Shown: positions 1 through 12,828, counted from the stretch's first letter. The stretch is 64,000 bases of DNA from Allium sativum (GCA_030737875.1 CM060912.1:460912310-460976309); one strand, 5' to 3'. Program-made: numbers and translations. The notes: generated from the sequence alone by a model not told the origin.

Positions 1-540
1 TATAAAAATTCACTCATACATATGCAATATGAAAGTGACTGAGCTGATCTAGTGCCTAATGTGTGTATATGCATCCACGAGCAACCACTATCAAACACTT
101 ACATCCACTTGCATCCACCAATCATAACATGTCTCAAACACATGTTTACATCCATTGGCTTCTACCTAAGGATCGAGGATAGGATCAAGAGGATATACTT
201 AAAAGATAAAGTCTAGCAAATAAACTTTACAGAAAAAGAGAGGTCAAGGATATACCATCAAAAAGGAAATGATGCGTATAACTAGTCTGTAGTTCTTCTG
301 AGTCGCATTTTCTTGAGCTTCATTCCATATTGCTCTGACTGTCTTAACTTCACGATTTGCGTAGCTTCTTAATTTCTATTTCTAGAATATGCATTGGAAC
401 TCATTTCACTGTCGCCTCTCGTTCTACCTTTTCTTCTTATAATATACTCTGCACTATAACCTCTGCCGTGTCATGCTAACATTTCCAGAACTATCTCTTG
501 AAAATAAACAGATGCTAGCCATGTTACCAAGTGTATATAC
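1..540. other. Probable interior of a gypsy element, no domain recognised
   Basis: This stretch continues the minus-strand interior of the gypsy element whose reverse transcriptase remnant ends near 541. Its minus-strand translation is broken by many stops and I could not match it to RNase H or integrase. The other LTR of the element must lie left of the window. The assignment rests on position only. Confidence 0.35.
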
Positions 541-1465
541 TAAGATGATCAGATTCTTCATCAATCTAGTAAGTGCGGTCGATACCTTCATAAAGTCCTT
601 AATGAACTTCCTATATTAGCCCGCTAGTCTAAGAAAGCTTCTTACTTCCGTTGCATTCCTTGGGACCTTCCAGTCTTGCACCGCAATTACTTTTGCGGGA
701 TCTACTGCTATCCCTTCTTTGGGCGCCACATGTCCTAGAGCCCTTACTTCTTCTCTCCAAAAATGACATTTTTGGAGAACTTCGCCTTAAGTTGATGCGC
801 TTGGAGGGTATCCGAGACTTCCCTTAGATGCTCTATGCACAAGCGAAGTGAACCATCCGCCTTTGTAACGAAAACGACTGGAGCACCCCATTCAGAAATA
901 CTTCGCCTTATGAACTCTTTTCAAGTAACTCTTTTACTTGTTTACTGAGCCCTTCCATTCCCTTGGATTCATGTGTTGTACAAGTAATGCAACTTGTTTT
1001 GCATTGTTAACTAGATATATGAGGAATTCTATCTCGCATTTTAGGGGATAAAACCCTAACCAAATCAAAAACATCTGCGTACTCATGGACTACTCCAACG
1101 GATCGCAAATCGTCGATAGATGCATCAAGTGATTCTAGGTAGTCTGACCCCTTAGGATCACACGAAATCTCGAGGGTATTCCCGAGGCAAGTCGAATGTC
1201 TAACTACCCTCCTTTCACAATTACTTGCTAACCAATCCATGCCTGTAATCAACCCGTAGTCCATGAAACTCGAAAACATATGCATTACACTTAAACTCAA
1301 TACTTAATATAGCTATTCTCAAATCCTTACAAATCAAAGATAAATGAGCTGAACCACCAATTGGATTTGAGACAATAATGGGATCCTCTACTATATAAGC
1401 TCTAGGGTGCAGAGACTCAACTATGGAAGCAGATATAAACGAATGTGAAGAGCTAGAATCAAAAG
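541..1465 (-). pseudogene. pol: Ty3/gypsy pol remnant: protease and reverse transcriptase
   Basis: Read on the minus strand, this is a decayed gypsy polyprotein. The protease part (about 1465 to 1205) shows FDSSSSHSFISAS, where a working retropepsin has D-S/T-G, so the active site is degraded. A second frame (1300-1007) carries LITGMDWLASNCERR, the conserved end of gypsy protease, and the linker VVHEYADVFDLV. The RT part starts near 975 (KQVKELLEK), shifts frame, and continues with [18 protein letters not shown] and RLCI. It then jumps directly to [15 protein letters not shown], so the segment with the catalytic YxDD motif is deleted. After a stop, [20 protein letters not shown] and YRKFIKDFMKVS mark the RT/RNase H connection. 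The order agrees with the chromovirus/Tekay type. No function can remain. Confidence 0.88.
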
Positions 1466-2175
1466 AGTACTAACAGGATGATCAAAAAGAAAAACTAGAC
1501 TTTTTCAGCCGAAGCTTTACTACCTCTCTCTTAGGTACGCTGGCGGTGAGAGTATGCATTTGCCCTCCAGAAAATCCTGTCCTTTGTTCTTGCCCTTGTC
1601 CTTAATTCTATGACCCGTTATAAAGACGCTTCCTCTTGTCTTAGGTTTTCCTATTCTTCCTTCCCTTCTTGTCCTATGATTCTTCAACTTACACCTCTTT
1701 CTTTTTACCTCCTTTGTGAACCAAGTCTATATCCATGAGTTCCTCATCCTTGGGTTGTGCTCCTTAGCCAAACTCCCTCATTCTCATCTTTTCCATCCTT
1801 GTGTAACTTATTGACAAGTCTCTTGAAAGCTGCCTCCATCGCACAGAAATCCCTACAAAGCTTGAAAGAAAATTAGACGTAGTTGGAACTACTGTGGCTA
1901 TAGATGGAAGTTGGGCACTTCTTTGCCCTTTGACAAGTGTCATACTCTCATCAAACCTACGGAACCATGCCGCGATGAGGTTACCTCCCAGAAAGCGAGA
2001 TGCCCCAGAGACTCAGGAAAGAAGGAAACAAGGATTCAAACAGAGAATCAAAAGATAGTGCATATGGCCTTGGGGAATATGCCTTTAAAACAAAACATTT
2101 CTTTTGAAAATGCTTCTTTTTAAAACCGTTTTGAAAATAATTTTTCAAATCTTTTATCTGATCCGGTAACCTACG
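1466..2175 (-). pseudogene. Degraded gag region of the gypsy element
   Basis: This lies between the primer-binding site and the protease remnant on the minus strand, where gag belongs. The translation is broken in all three frames. A basic stretch (for example KDKGKNKGQDFLEG near 1600) precedes the protease, as in plant gypsy elements, but I see no CCHC zinc knuckle. The region is also much too short for a full gag, so it is internally deleted as well as mutated. The call comes from position and the basic patch, not from a clear domain. Confidence 0.5.
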
Positions 2176-2187
2176 GCTCTGATACCA
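2176..2187 (-). other. Primer-binding site of the gypsy element
   Basis: On the minus strand this reads TGGTATCAGAGC, the plant retrotransposon primer-binding site complementary to tRNA-Met. It lies two bases from the LTR edge (TGTAACACCCC on the plus strand). It fixes the element's orientation as leftward and makes the LTR to its right the 5' LTR. Confidence 0.9.
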
Positions 2188-2565
2188 CGTGTAACACCCC
2201 ACCTCCGTTAAGGTCCCTCACAATGGGAATGCCATACTTCGGTGGAGCGTTTTAGGTAAAAGATGCAGATAAATTACAAGACAGTTAAATAAAGCAGCGG
2301 AAAATAAAGTCATTTTATAAACAAGGTGGTCCAGTCAAGCTTTTACAGCAATTGTCTCAATCTTACTTAAAAATAATACATAGAACTTCTGTCTTGATTC
2401 AAAAACTTCCAAGGATAAAAGAGGCATAAAATAATAATGATATTCCCCAATACAGCATGAACCAACCATAACAGTGGAAGAGAGAGTCCAAAGCAATACA
2501 TCAACTATCTTCGAGCTTGGAAAGAAAACTGAGCTAAGTGGTAACATTTCCTCCCTATGAACCTG

Positions 2566-2576
2566 GGGGGGGGGGG
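2566..2576. repeat. Poly-G tract
   Basis: A run of about 10-11 G in the gypsy LTR. It is probably a replication-slippage product, and its length in assemblies is unreliable. Confidence 0.7.
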
Positions 2577-3275
2577 TACAGAAGAAAAGAGGCGAAATAA
2601 ACTAGGTCAGACATAAGTCTGGTATGTCCAGTGACTTTCAACATGAAAATAGGTAAAAGCATCATGACATGAATAAACTGAATATAAGACAACACCGTGA
2701 AAACAAGGATACCAAGATAACATACGATTAGCATAGATATGATAAGGCAAGATAAACTGAATGCACTTCTACTCTGATTTCTGCTTCGCTACTACCTTGC
2801 TATTCTGATTTTTATATCCCCGAATTGTGGTAGCCTCCAGGTGTACATCTAGTATGAGGATCTTACCTCAATCAACCTAATTGCCATGAAGATGTTAGAT
2901 GTACCCTTACTACCCTATCGATCGGCTCCTTACTCGCATTAATGTTCCATGTGTCTGTGTCAATCGGCCCTCTCTTACGTGTAGATACCATGTGATGGTC
3001 CCATCATAAGGTGTATCAATCCTTATGACAGCAAACCGACACGATTCAAGATGCATAGTGTATAACTACTGGTACCCTGTGCCTGCTTTTTCGCATCCCG
3101 GAGTACGTGCACGCCCGTAATCCGTCTGAACCTACACTGACGTACCCCCTGCCGCTATTTTGACTGCTTATAATCAGCCCAGTAATCGTGCCCCATCCTG
3201 CCTAGTTTCGGGGTACCTTGATACATCCATGTGGGTTACTGCAGAAATGGGTCCCCGTCACTAGGGTTTCTTACT

Positions 3276-3430
3276 GGTTAGTTTATAGGCCTACATTTAC
3301 TAATATTACCCACCAACCCGATATGTACTTAACCCTCCAACTAATTCAAACATGTTTACCTAATGGTTAAGTTTGTGGGCCTATATTTACTAATATTACC
3401 CACCAACCCGATATGTACTTAACCCTTCCA
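3276..3430. repeat. Two direct repeats of about 85 bp in the gypsy LTR
   Basis: The string CCACCAACCCGATATGTAC occurs in both copies, preceded by GGCCTACATTTAC or GGCCTATATTTAC and followed by TTAACCCT. The pair runs directly into the longer GGTTAAGT array and may be its diverged first members. Confidence 0.8.
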
Positions 3431-4085
3431 CACATTTTGTCATATTGGTTAAGTGTTGTCCATCCATGTCAACTTAGCCCACCCGCTCATTTTGTCATGT
3501 TGGTTAAGTGTTTCTTATTAACCCTTCTCACTTGTCATGTTGGATTGGATTGGTTAAGTGTTTCCTATTAACTTAACCCCGTTCATTCATCATGTTATAT
3601 TGGTTAAGTATTTCCCATTAACTTAACCCCATTCGTTCATCAGGTTACGTTGGTTAAGTGTATCTTATTTACTTAACCCCCACACATTCATCATGCTGTA
3701 TTGGTTAAGTGTCGTCAATCAATTAAGGTTAACTTAACTTACCCACTTGTCGTGTTACATTGGTTAAGTGTTGCCTTCTTGTGTTAATTTAACCCTTCCA
3801 CGCATCATGTTATATTGGTTAAGTGTTGATCTCTTGTTTTAACTTAACCCTACCCATTCATCATGTCATATTGGTTAAGTGTTTCTTATTAACTTAACCC
3901 TTCTCACTTTTCAAATTAACATGTTATAATGGTTAAGTGTTCTAAATTTACTTAACCCCACCTTCTTGTCTAATTAACATGTTATAACGGTTAAGTATTT
4001 TAAATTTACTTAACCCCATCTTCTTGTCTAATTTACATGTTATAACGGTTATGTGTTGCCTTAGTTAACTTAACCCTACCATTCT
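3360..4085. repeat. Tandem array, about 12 copies of a 50-60 bp hairpin unit
   Basis: The motif TTGGTTAAGTGTT recurs every 48-60 bp (near 3445, 3499, 3549, 3601, 3649, 3701, 3759, 3814, 3869, 3929, 3987 and 4043). Most units also carry ACTTAACC 10-20 bases downstream, the exact reverse complement of GGTTAAGT, so each can fold into a hairpin with an 8-9 bp stem. The rest of the unit varies in sequence and length, while the two arms are kept. Confidence 0.85.
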
Positions 4086-4121
4086 TATCATGTCTTGTTC
4101 ATTAGCATTAATTGATTTATT

Positions 4122-4340
4122 AATGCACTAATCTCTCACATTAGATCTATGTTGTTGCGGTTATTAGATGTGTTGGGCGGTTCCGGGCAGTTTTACTCCA
4201 CAACTCAATCTAACCTCGGGTTTTTCTTGGGCATGATGCACTAACCTCTCACATTAGATAGGTGTTGTTGCAGTTACTGGATGTGCCGGGCGGTTCCGGG
4301 CAGTTTTACAACGCAACTCCATCTAAACTCGGGTTAGGCA
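4122..4340. repeat. Two direct repeats of about 112 bp
   Basis: Both copies start with ATGCACTAA, CTCTCACATTAGAT and a TGTTGTTGC segment, continue through GGGCGGTTCCGGGCAGTTTTA, and end with CTCGGGTT. They are the most GC-rich segment of this part of the LTR. I assign no function. Confidence 0.8.
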
Positions 4341-5648
4341 TGTTTATCTTTTAGCATATTTACCACACATGTCCAAGTCTAGATTTTATATGCTAATTAT
4401 CCCAAATTCACAAAACTAGCCATGTTCCAATTCTCAAGTTATACCCCAACAAAGCTGATTTGCAAGTTATGCCCCACAAATTCAAATTCAAGTTATTACT
4501 CAAAATAGGTTACACCCACTTTTCCTAAATTTGCAATAATAGTCATGCCCCAAAAATCACAATATAGCACACACCCTAAGGTTTAGTCATATTGCAGCAT
4601 ACAAAATATTCTCCCAAAAACCCCCAATCATGATTCACAGTATAAACTATGCCAAATTATAGCCTTTAATTATAGTGCATGCCAATTACCCAAAATCCTA
4701 ATTTAGGCGTGTTCACATTTAACAGTTATCCCTATCTTACTATAGGTTTTTCATGCCTAAGTCCAAGTCATTTTAATTCACTATACACAATTATTTCCGT
4801 CTTCCAAGTCATAAACTATCATATATAATATGCCCCAATATTAGGTCTTAAACCACAACATGTACTATGCCTTATATGTTTACAGTTCAATTTATGCCCC
4901 AAACTCCAAGTCATATGTCCAATATACTTTATGCCTCAAATCTCAAGTCATATGTTTGATACAATTTATGTTTTGAATACAAAAAGTGTTATGTCCTTAA
5001 ATCAGTTACAAATCAGTTATGCCCAATTATACATAATTTAATACTTTTCCAAATTTTAGCGCTTGTGATGTCCAAGTCATATATTATGCCCAGTTTTTGC
5101 ACTGGTCAATTCCAAATCATATGTTACGCCCAATTTTTCCCAACATACGTTCATCTCTTATGAGATTTGGAGCTGGCTCGCAGTAGCCTGGCTATAAAAA
5201 AAGGGAAGAAGGAAAGAAGAGACAAAGAATGGACATAATAATATCAGTGAGATAGATCCAATGGATATAGGAAGACAGATAGAAATAGGCATAATCTCAG
5301 ATTCAGATTTATTACAATGTCAGAATCACAATTGAATTTTACTTCTGAAAGTAACATGAACTTGCAAATTACAGAACGGTCTTGAATTCTGGGATCTGAT
5401 TCATGAATTTGATTAGTTACTCTTTTGATGTAGACTTTGATTGTTAACTTGAAAACTCTAATTTGATTGATTAAGGTGGAGGCTAGGTCACTTCAGGTTT
5501 TAGCAACATATAAACGCTTATGAATTTGTTTGGAGAAAACAATAGGTTTAGGTTTTTTTTAGGTGTATAGGGAGATTTAGAGCCTTCAGATCAGTCTAGA
5601 AGTCATCAGAACTGTTCATAGCAGAAAAATACGTCACACAGCAAATCA

Positions 5649-5653
5649 GGGCG
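5649..5653. repeat. Target-site duplication of L1, left copy (gggcg)
   Basis: Five bases directly outside the L1 terminus. The right copy at 19091-19095 reads gggag, one mismatch, consistent with an old 5-bp duplication from LTR-retrotransposon integration. Confidence 0.7.
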
Positions 5654-8495
5654 TGTAACGACCCACTTTTCAGTACAATTTAAGCCGACATTTAACTGTC
5701 CATGTCAACTCAAAATCCACAGAAAGGCAGATTGTTAATAGAAAGAAGTTAGAGGGTGAGAAGTAGAAAGAAATATTAGAATAGAAAAAAGAAGAAGAAC
5801 ACATCAGAACCTCACAGCGGAACGAATAAATATAATATAACAAATCTCTTTGTAAAAGAAACTGTATATATACACACACACACATACCATTTATTAGAGT
5901 ACAACATACATCAATCACAGCGGAAATACACTTTATATCTAACAATGAAGCCTCCTACTTCCATCCCCTGCAACTACAAGCGAAACCTAACTTGTAAATA
6001 TACTTGGTCTGACCCGAGCACATTTGAAGCAAAGCAAAATTCACCCGGATCAGTCTGGAATACTTTCAGTGATAAATTCACAGCACAAACAATTTGTTTA
6101 ACTTTGAGAAATCTTTTTGAAATAAAGGATAATAGTAAGACCAACCCATACATAAACACGGACGGTTTTTACCTTACTATAACCCAAAATATTTTTGAAA
6201 TCAATATCTTTTATGTTATTATAATAGTGTCTATCAAATCACAAATAAATAATAATCTAGTAGAACGCTTGCATCTCACGCTCTGCATATATAGTATACA
6301 AACAAAACTGCCAACCAAACCGATAGCATACATGTATAAAAATATAAAGGGACAACCGAGGCATTTTATTTCTCCAGATCAGGTAATGATATACCCTAAT
6401 GGGTGAGACCCATATAGCCATGCTGCCTACCCGATTTTGTGCCATTTCCCGGTTGATGAGGCTTGAGGTTACATTTATTTAATAATCAGCACATCTTCGA
6501 ATGCCACATCGTCAGATCAGTCAAATCACTAATTGACGTCCATAAATACACTCTGGGTGTCAAGCAAGAGAATTTCTCCGCCACCAAACTTGGTATATTT
6601 TTAAAAATCAACGTACATGATCTTAAGGAAATACTCTGTCAGACATCCGTCCATACAAGTCATCCAGGAACAGGATGAACCGAAGGCACCCTCCTGCTGC
6701 ATCCTAGGAATAACCCTATAGATCTGTAGCGAGTAGTCCTTGCAAATCCGAAGATTTCAATCACAACAAAATCACAAGTCAAAATATATCCGGGAGCGAT
6801 ATAGAGATATCCAACGAGTAGTTCTTCCGCTCATGAGATCCACGGTCTTCAATGCTCCATCTTCTGAATTCTTCAACGTTGTGTATTTGCTGGTCGGAAT
6901 GGTTTACGAATATAAATTCGATCCCCATCTTTCCGTACCAACAATCGATAAAAGACCAGGTTTTGATAGTCGTTTATTTAACTATCAAATCATAATAATA
7001 GAGTAAAGTGCAATGGCAGCTCGGGTTCTCTATATTTAAAATATTTCATTTAAACCATTTCATCGATCTGTTATAATCGATTCCATAAATTTTATCTTAT
7101 CAAAATTCTTCTGGTTTCATCACTTGAAAACATTACTCAACTTCTCTTTTTATCAACTCCTCTTTTTCATCTTATTTCCCTTATCGGGGAATAGTACTAT
7201 ATTTATTATCACATCTTTTATTTTCCTTTAACTTGAAACATTGTTTATATATATTCCCAAATCCTTTTTATACTTTCTTATGTTTGAAATCATTTCAAAA
7301 GTTATACAAATCCATTTTCCATTTCCTTACCATTGGAACTATTGTTATACATTCATTTTAATCAAACGATATGGGTTAAATTACCAGATTCATTCCCATA
7401 TAATGATTAAACCATTTCACTTAATTTAGTTTTTAGGTGAATACTTATTTTTAAATCCATCGCCTTGGTAAAACCCTTACTATAACTTGGTTTATATGAT
7501 TTGAATTAAACTTCAAATCCTCAACATACTAATCCATTCCATGCTTTATTTCATTTAAGAAAAGGATTCCAATCGTAAAGTACTTGCTTTAGTTATAAAA
7601 GTAGTTATATTCCTGATTACCTAAAACTAGGATTGATAATCCATTCTAAAAGTTTATTTATATAAATGATAAATTCTATTAATCGCCAATAACTCGATAA
7701 TCACTTTCCTCCACATTACAACTAATATTATCTCTCGATAATAGCGAAGCCGTTCAAGTTGGGGTATTCTAATTACCTCTTAGACCTTGATCGACAACAT
7801 TCTTATCTTAAGATAATACGAGCTTGTAATTTAAAACCAATATTTAACTACCTCAAAAATCCAATATATTATTCCCATTTCCATTTATCTTGGTTTTATA
7901 ACCCATTCCCCTTTATTTGAAAACCCACTTTCCAAGTTAATTTCTTTTTCCACATCGAGTAAACTTTCCAGTCTTACTCACCATTCGAATTCAATATGTT
8001 TTTTATAAACCATATCTTACATTGGTAATTTCGTTCTAATCTCTTTACTTACTTTATTCAACTATCCAATATCCTTTTCACTAATCCATTTAACCATCCC
8101 ATTTATAACCGCCTCCATTTTTACTTGTTAAAGTCTTCTCGAAATCTCCACATTTAATTATAAACCACTTTTACCAATTTCGTCTGTAAGCTCGGATTAA
8201 AATCCTTTAATAAAACTCTTACTTCACTTGAATCAAAACTTAATGTTAACTGATCACCTCTTAATTGAATTCCAACTAAAATCATCGTGTATATCTCCTT
8301 GGGCCGAGAGTCCTTTATAAACTTATGTTTATAAAATTTTGGAATTTGTAACAAAATCCCTTTGTAACCCTTTTCTTAATTAGAAACTCATTATAACTCG
8401 ATTTCCTTTTCGGAAAGAAAATCCAATAATTCAAGCAATAACTTTAATTATTATTAATATAATAGTTTACTTCATTATTAACCGAATAAAGGTAG

Positions 8496-8868
8496 TTTAT
8501 TTACATAAATAAATCATTCCTTAATTAACTTCATTATAAATTAAAGGTAGGATAATTAAATGATTTTACAAAGGTTATTCAATGATAATTAACTTTATAA
8601 ATAAATAAACAATTCAATAATCACTTAAAATTTTAGTTAATCGATGATTAACTAACTTCTACAATATTCGTTAACTTAACGAATATTTTGAAAACCACTG
8701 ATTTAAATCAATTTAATCCAATTATCGATTTCAAATTTAAATGGTTGATCTTTGCCAACCATACATATCAGTTAACTATTAACTGATTTCTGCTATCATT
8801 TCCTTCTTAAATTAATTAAATAACTTAATTAATTTAAAATATCCATTAATTGCTTTATAAAAGCAATT
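8496..8868. repeat. String of different short perfect hairpins (L1 3' LTR)
   Basis: Successive inverted repeats of unrelated sequence: TTTATTTA/TAAATAAA (8496-8513), TAGTTAATC/GATTAACTA (8634-8654), AATATTCGTTAA/TTAACGAATATT (8663-8687, one-base centre), palindrome TGATTTAAATCA (8699-8710), ATGGTTG/CAACCAT (8741-8762), ATCAGTTAA/TTAACTGAT (8767-8787), TTAAATTAATTAA/TTAATTAATTTAA (8807-8837, 13-bp arms) and AATTGCTTT/AAAGCAATT (8848-8868). From 8634 onward they are spaced about 25-50 bp. The other LTR has an equivalent string at 15948-16290. Confidence 0.85.
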
Positions 8869-10580
8869 ATCACATTTTCCTAACTCGTCGGTTAGTTTTT
8901 GACTGCAATTCATACTTCTCATAAATGACGTTAAATTGTTATTATAGAATATTTTAAAAATTCCTATTAAAAACAAAATTATAAAGGTATAAATATATTT
9001 ATAAAATTCTTACTTATTGTTATAACTAAAATAAACTCAAAAATTTAATTCAGTTATAAAATAGATTTTATAACTTAATAACTGCATCAATTCGCCTGAC
9101 GGCAAACTGATATTTTGAAACAATAGATTTTGGGCCATCACAGCCAATCACTTAATCAATACTGTCGGTTGATTAAAATATCAACAACGATCACATCCAT
9201 TCAACCATCAATATTCAAACAGTTTAATTGTCAATTTGGGGTTCAATCAGTTGATGTGTAAACTGTATAAAAATAAACAACATCCATAATATTTGAGGAA
9301 TTCAGTCGGATCCCTCCAACCTGTTCTTCCCTGCACCACAGATTATTATAACATTGATAACATATAATTTTAAATAAATAATTTAACGATGATTAACAAA
9401 AACCATTAAATCAACCATTAGCCAGTGTATAATTTTTTAATGATATTTTAATTATGTGGATTTATCACAGTATAGCAACCCAGAAAAGTGTGAGAATTAA
9501 CTCACCATTTATTTCGGTTGACGGTTGACGCGTTTGCTTCATATAATTTTAGACGGGCGTTTAAAATCACATGAAATTCCAACTGTCTCTATTTTTGATC
9601 AAACCAGCTTGACAGCGTAGTGTTCGTCGCAACAATCCAAATGAGCCCAATTTTGCTGAATTTCATTACTGTGCGGAAAAGTTACGACTATTTAAAATCT
9701 ATACTATATATATACGATTATTAAAGTAACTTAATTATTAATTAATTAACTTAATTTCATTAATTACCTTTTCTTTTAATCCATGGTCCACGTCATCATT
9801 GGATTTCTGCTAACACCGTTTGAACACGTTTCTACAATCCTCTCAGGCCAACCCCGATGTCCTTCTTCGATCACCAATTCCAGATTAAAAATCCCACTTC
9901 CGGCGCCACCTCAGATGATCTGAAAGACACCACGACCACTCACCTGCCCCGCCATGTCGAGATGCACCTCCGCCCAAAAATACAACCACCAAGCTGCTTC
10001 AGTTCGCCAGGAAAGGTATTCGACCGGAATCTGTTTACACCATAAATTGCGCCGCCCTGCTCCACTTCAAGCCACCGCACCGCCGCGGAAACCTCGGCCT
10101 CGCCACCCCCTTCAATCTCCCTTCAGACAGCACCGCCAGTTCAACCTCCTCTGCCCTTAATTCCCCCAAATTCGATCGAAGCTTTTTCGAAAACCCCCAA
10201 AACAGCCTCTCCATTCTTCTCCTGATTTCTTCGACCACCCTTGACGATAGCCTGCCCCACCACCGCCAATCGAAAGCTCTTCTTCTCCTTAACAAGCTCG
10301 CCAAAGCCCAGAACCTAAAATCATCTCCATCTCCTCAAAATCAACAAAGAACGAAAGTTCTTTTTCTCGGTTTTTGCCAATTTCCGGCCACCACAGTCAA
10401 CTGTATGTCCTGAAATTTTGTGTGGAGGCAGATATCAGCTAGATCTACAACTTTGCTTCGAATTCCATTGGCAAATTCCCACCAGATTGTGAGATATAAA
10501 TTATTTCGTGAAAGAGCGATTTTCTGCAAATTTGTGGACGGATTTCTGGTTTGGGCTTTAGAGTTTGGTGTGTGTGTGGG

Positions 10581-10588
10581 TATTTATA
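10581..10588 (-). promoter_or_regulatory. TATA box of the L1 3' LTR
   Basis: TATAAATA on the minus strand, about 1070 bp from the LTR start and just upstream of the GC-rich leader. L2 has the same TATAAATA about 1070 bp in (46710-46717). The position implies a U3 of about 1.1 kb and an R plus U5 of nearly 5 kb. Confidence 0.6.
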
Positions 10589-11660
10589 ATGTCGGAATAA
10601 TATATTTTAAGTTGATGTGACGCGTGATGATGACTAACGATATTTATTTCGTGTCTATCGCAATTTATGAACATTGTTTATTCGCTTCTGTGCTCACATA
10701 CAAACTCCGTTCGCCATGGAAATGGATGACATAGTATATATTGACGTTACGGTCCTAATGAAACTTGTTTCGTCGAATTCCGTGTCCGTTTGCTCAAACG
10801 GCTCTCGTTCACGTCCAAATGGTCGTATAATTTGCATTTTATTTTGCCACGCTCACAAAATAACTCCAATTTGCGTGCAACTTGAAAATCTAGCAATAAT
10901 TTATTGTTGCGGTCCCAATAAAATTTGTTTCGTCGAAAACGGAGGTCGTTTGAATAAAGTCCCCTTTTAAAGGTCCAATTTGAATTAAAATAAATCAATT
11001 TTATAATACTTCAATATAATTCAAATAAAATACTACAATTGGCCATATACGACCAGAATTTGATATAGATTCAAAATAAAATGATTCGAGTTGAAATCAA
11101 AATCAGTTCGATATTTAAAAATATTTTAAAACCCTTTATTTTATATAATACATCGATATAATATGTAAACGAAATACATAGCGACCTTCTGAAAATTTGA
11201 CTTGGACATAAAATAAAATCTACAACACGAAAACTCGATTTTTCTCTTTCATTAGAAAAATATTATCAGACAGATTCTAACGTTTCTTGTTTCGAGAAAA
11301 TCCGGCTTATATTGGGCCTTGTACATCCATTTAAAGTTCAAACAACAATATTACTAACTACCGCGCCGTTGCAGCTCGATTTAAAATTAAATTATAAATT
11401 ATACATTTTATCGTCGTTAAATAAACGAAACCGTCAATATAATTCAATATAAACCAATATTAGACCATTTCAAACTGCCCGTTCACATTACACTGCTAAC
11501 ACAACATTTTCCAATCGTTTGTAAATTAAAGTATTATTTTATTATTAATTTAAATAACATACTCAAAATAAAATCGTTAGATTAAATTATTTAAATTCAA
11601 ATCAATATTTCAAATAATAAAATAATTTAAATAATTGGCCAGAAAATACGGGTCGTTACA

Positions 11661-11673
11661 TTCCTTCCCCCTT
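11661..11673 (-). other. Polypurine tract of L1
   Basis: On the minus strand this reads AAGGGGGAAGGAA directly before the 3' LTR start TGTAACGACCC, the expected site for plus-strand DNA priming. About 20 bp upstream is TTTCAGGGATGAAATTC, close to the TTTCGGGGACGAAA sequence before the tracts of L2 and L3 and of many plant chromoviruses. Confidence 0.85.
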
Positions 11674-12828
11674 AAAAGAATTTCATCCCTGAAATTGCTA
11701 AGGTAGAAGAAATGCTGCAAATCCATTATCAATACAAAAATATATTTAATTAAAACTCAGTTTTATTTCCAAAATAAATATAATCGGTTTTAAAATCAAT
11801 TTATCTCAAATAACCAAATTTTCAAAAAATCTTCAAAAATTTTCTAACACCTTAAATTCTGGAAATTTTTTGGCAGAGTCTCCCCTGTACGGAGGGACAT
11901 CTGCAATATTGCAGGTTCAAGAAATATTTACACATCGACCAATACGGTCGGAAAAATCCAAAATCCAAACTCAAAACAATTTTTTATTTTATTTTGCGTA
12001 GGCGTACCTTTTTGCGAGTGCTATTACGCGATAAGCGATAAATATACTCTTGCTTGTTTGATTAACATGCCAACTGGATTCAAATTACTCCAGAATTCTC
12101 CTAGATTAACTCTGTACCTGTTCTCAACTTCAGTGAACTTCATTAGTTATTAAAACAAAGGTCAGTCAGATCCAGATACCCATATCATCCACTCCAAACA
12201 ATTGGAAATAATCATACTACTTTATTCAATTTTGATGGATTTAATTATAACCAAGTCTTAGCAATCCATTTATCCATTAAAATATCCATTCAGTTTCATT
12301 AACCTTGGATTAATTTATTTAACTTGATCATTTCAGATTGGTTTTCAACCAATGTTCAAATCCACATCCATGCCATATATTTTAACCAAACAATTCCTTG
12401 ATTTCCACATTATACTTTGATCCATCTCAATAGTTTCAATTCATTTATTCTAGATTGGTTTTCAATCAACTGTATGCGAATCTATACAAACCATCCACTA
12501 TATAACAAACAACCAAGGCATACCAATCCAACCAAACCATTTTGATTCACATAAATATTTCTCCTTTGCTTTCACATCAATTGATTAATATTGGATTAAT
12601 TTCCATCCAATTATCATTTACTCGATTTCAGAAGTGAAATCTCTTTTCATTATATTAATCTATTCCAAATCAATATTCCATTTTGAATTCTTATTCAAGT
12701 TATTCAAATAAATCCATATTATAATCATTTGAGAAAAATATATTTATATAAAAATATAAATCTGAACAAAACTATATAAAAATAATTTTATAATAAATCA
12801 CAAATACGTACTCTCATATATACACTCA

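Larger units (their letters stand above)
5654..11660 (-). repeat. L1 3' LTR (6007 bp)
   Basis: Direct copy of 12918-19090. Read on the minus strand it runs: terminus TGTAACGACCC at 11660, a conserved U3 block near 11380 (aactaccgcgccg on the plus strand), two GACGAAAC motifs (10742-10800 and 10903-10955), a TATA box (10588-10581), a GC-rich leader (about 10330-9850), an AT-rich hairpin string (8868-8496), and conserved distal blocks (6555-6585 and around 6400). Compared with the other copy it lacks a segment of about 184 bp (equivalent of 13576-13759). It also keeps one hairpin the other copy has lost. Confidence 0.9.

Noticed and set aside
5945..6406. Open frame of 153 codons, with a related 127-codon frame at 13211-13594
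   Set aside because: Both lie antisense in the L1 LTRs, diverge after an indel, and match no family. They are similar because the LTRs are copies.
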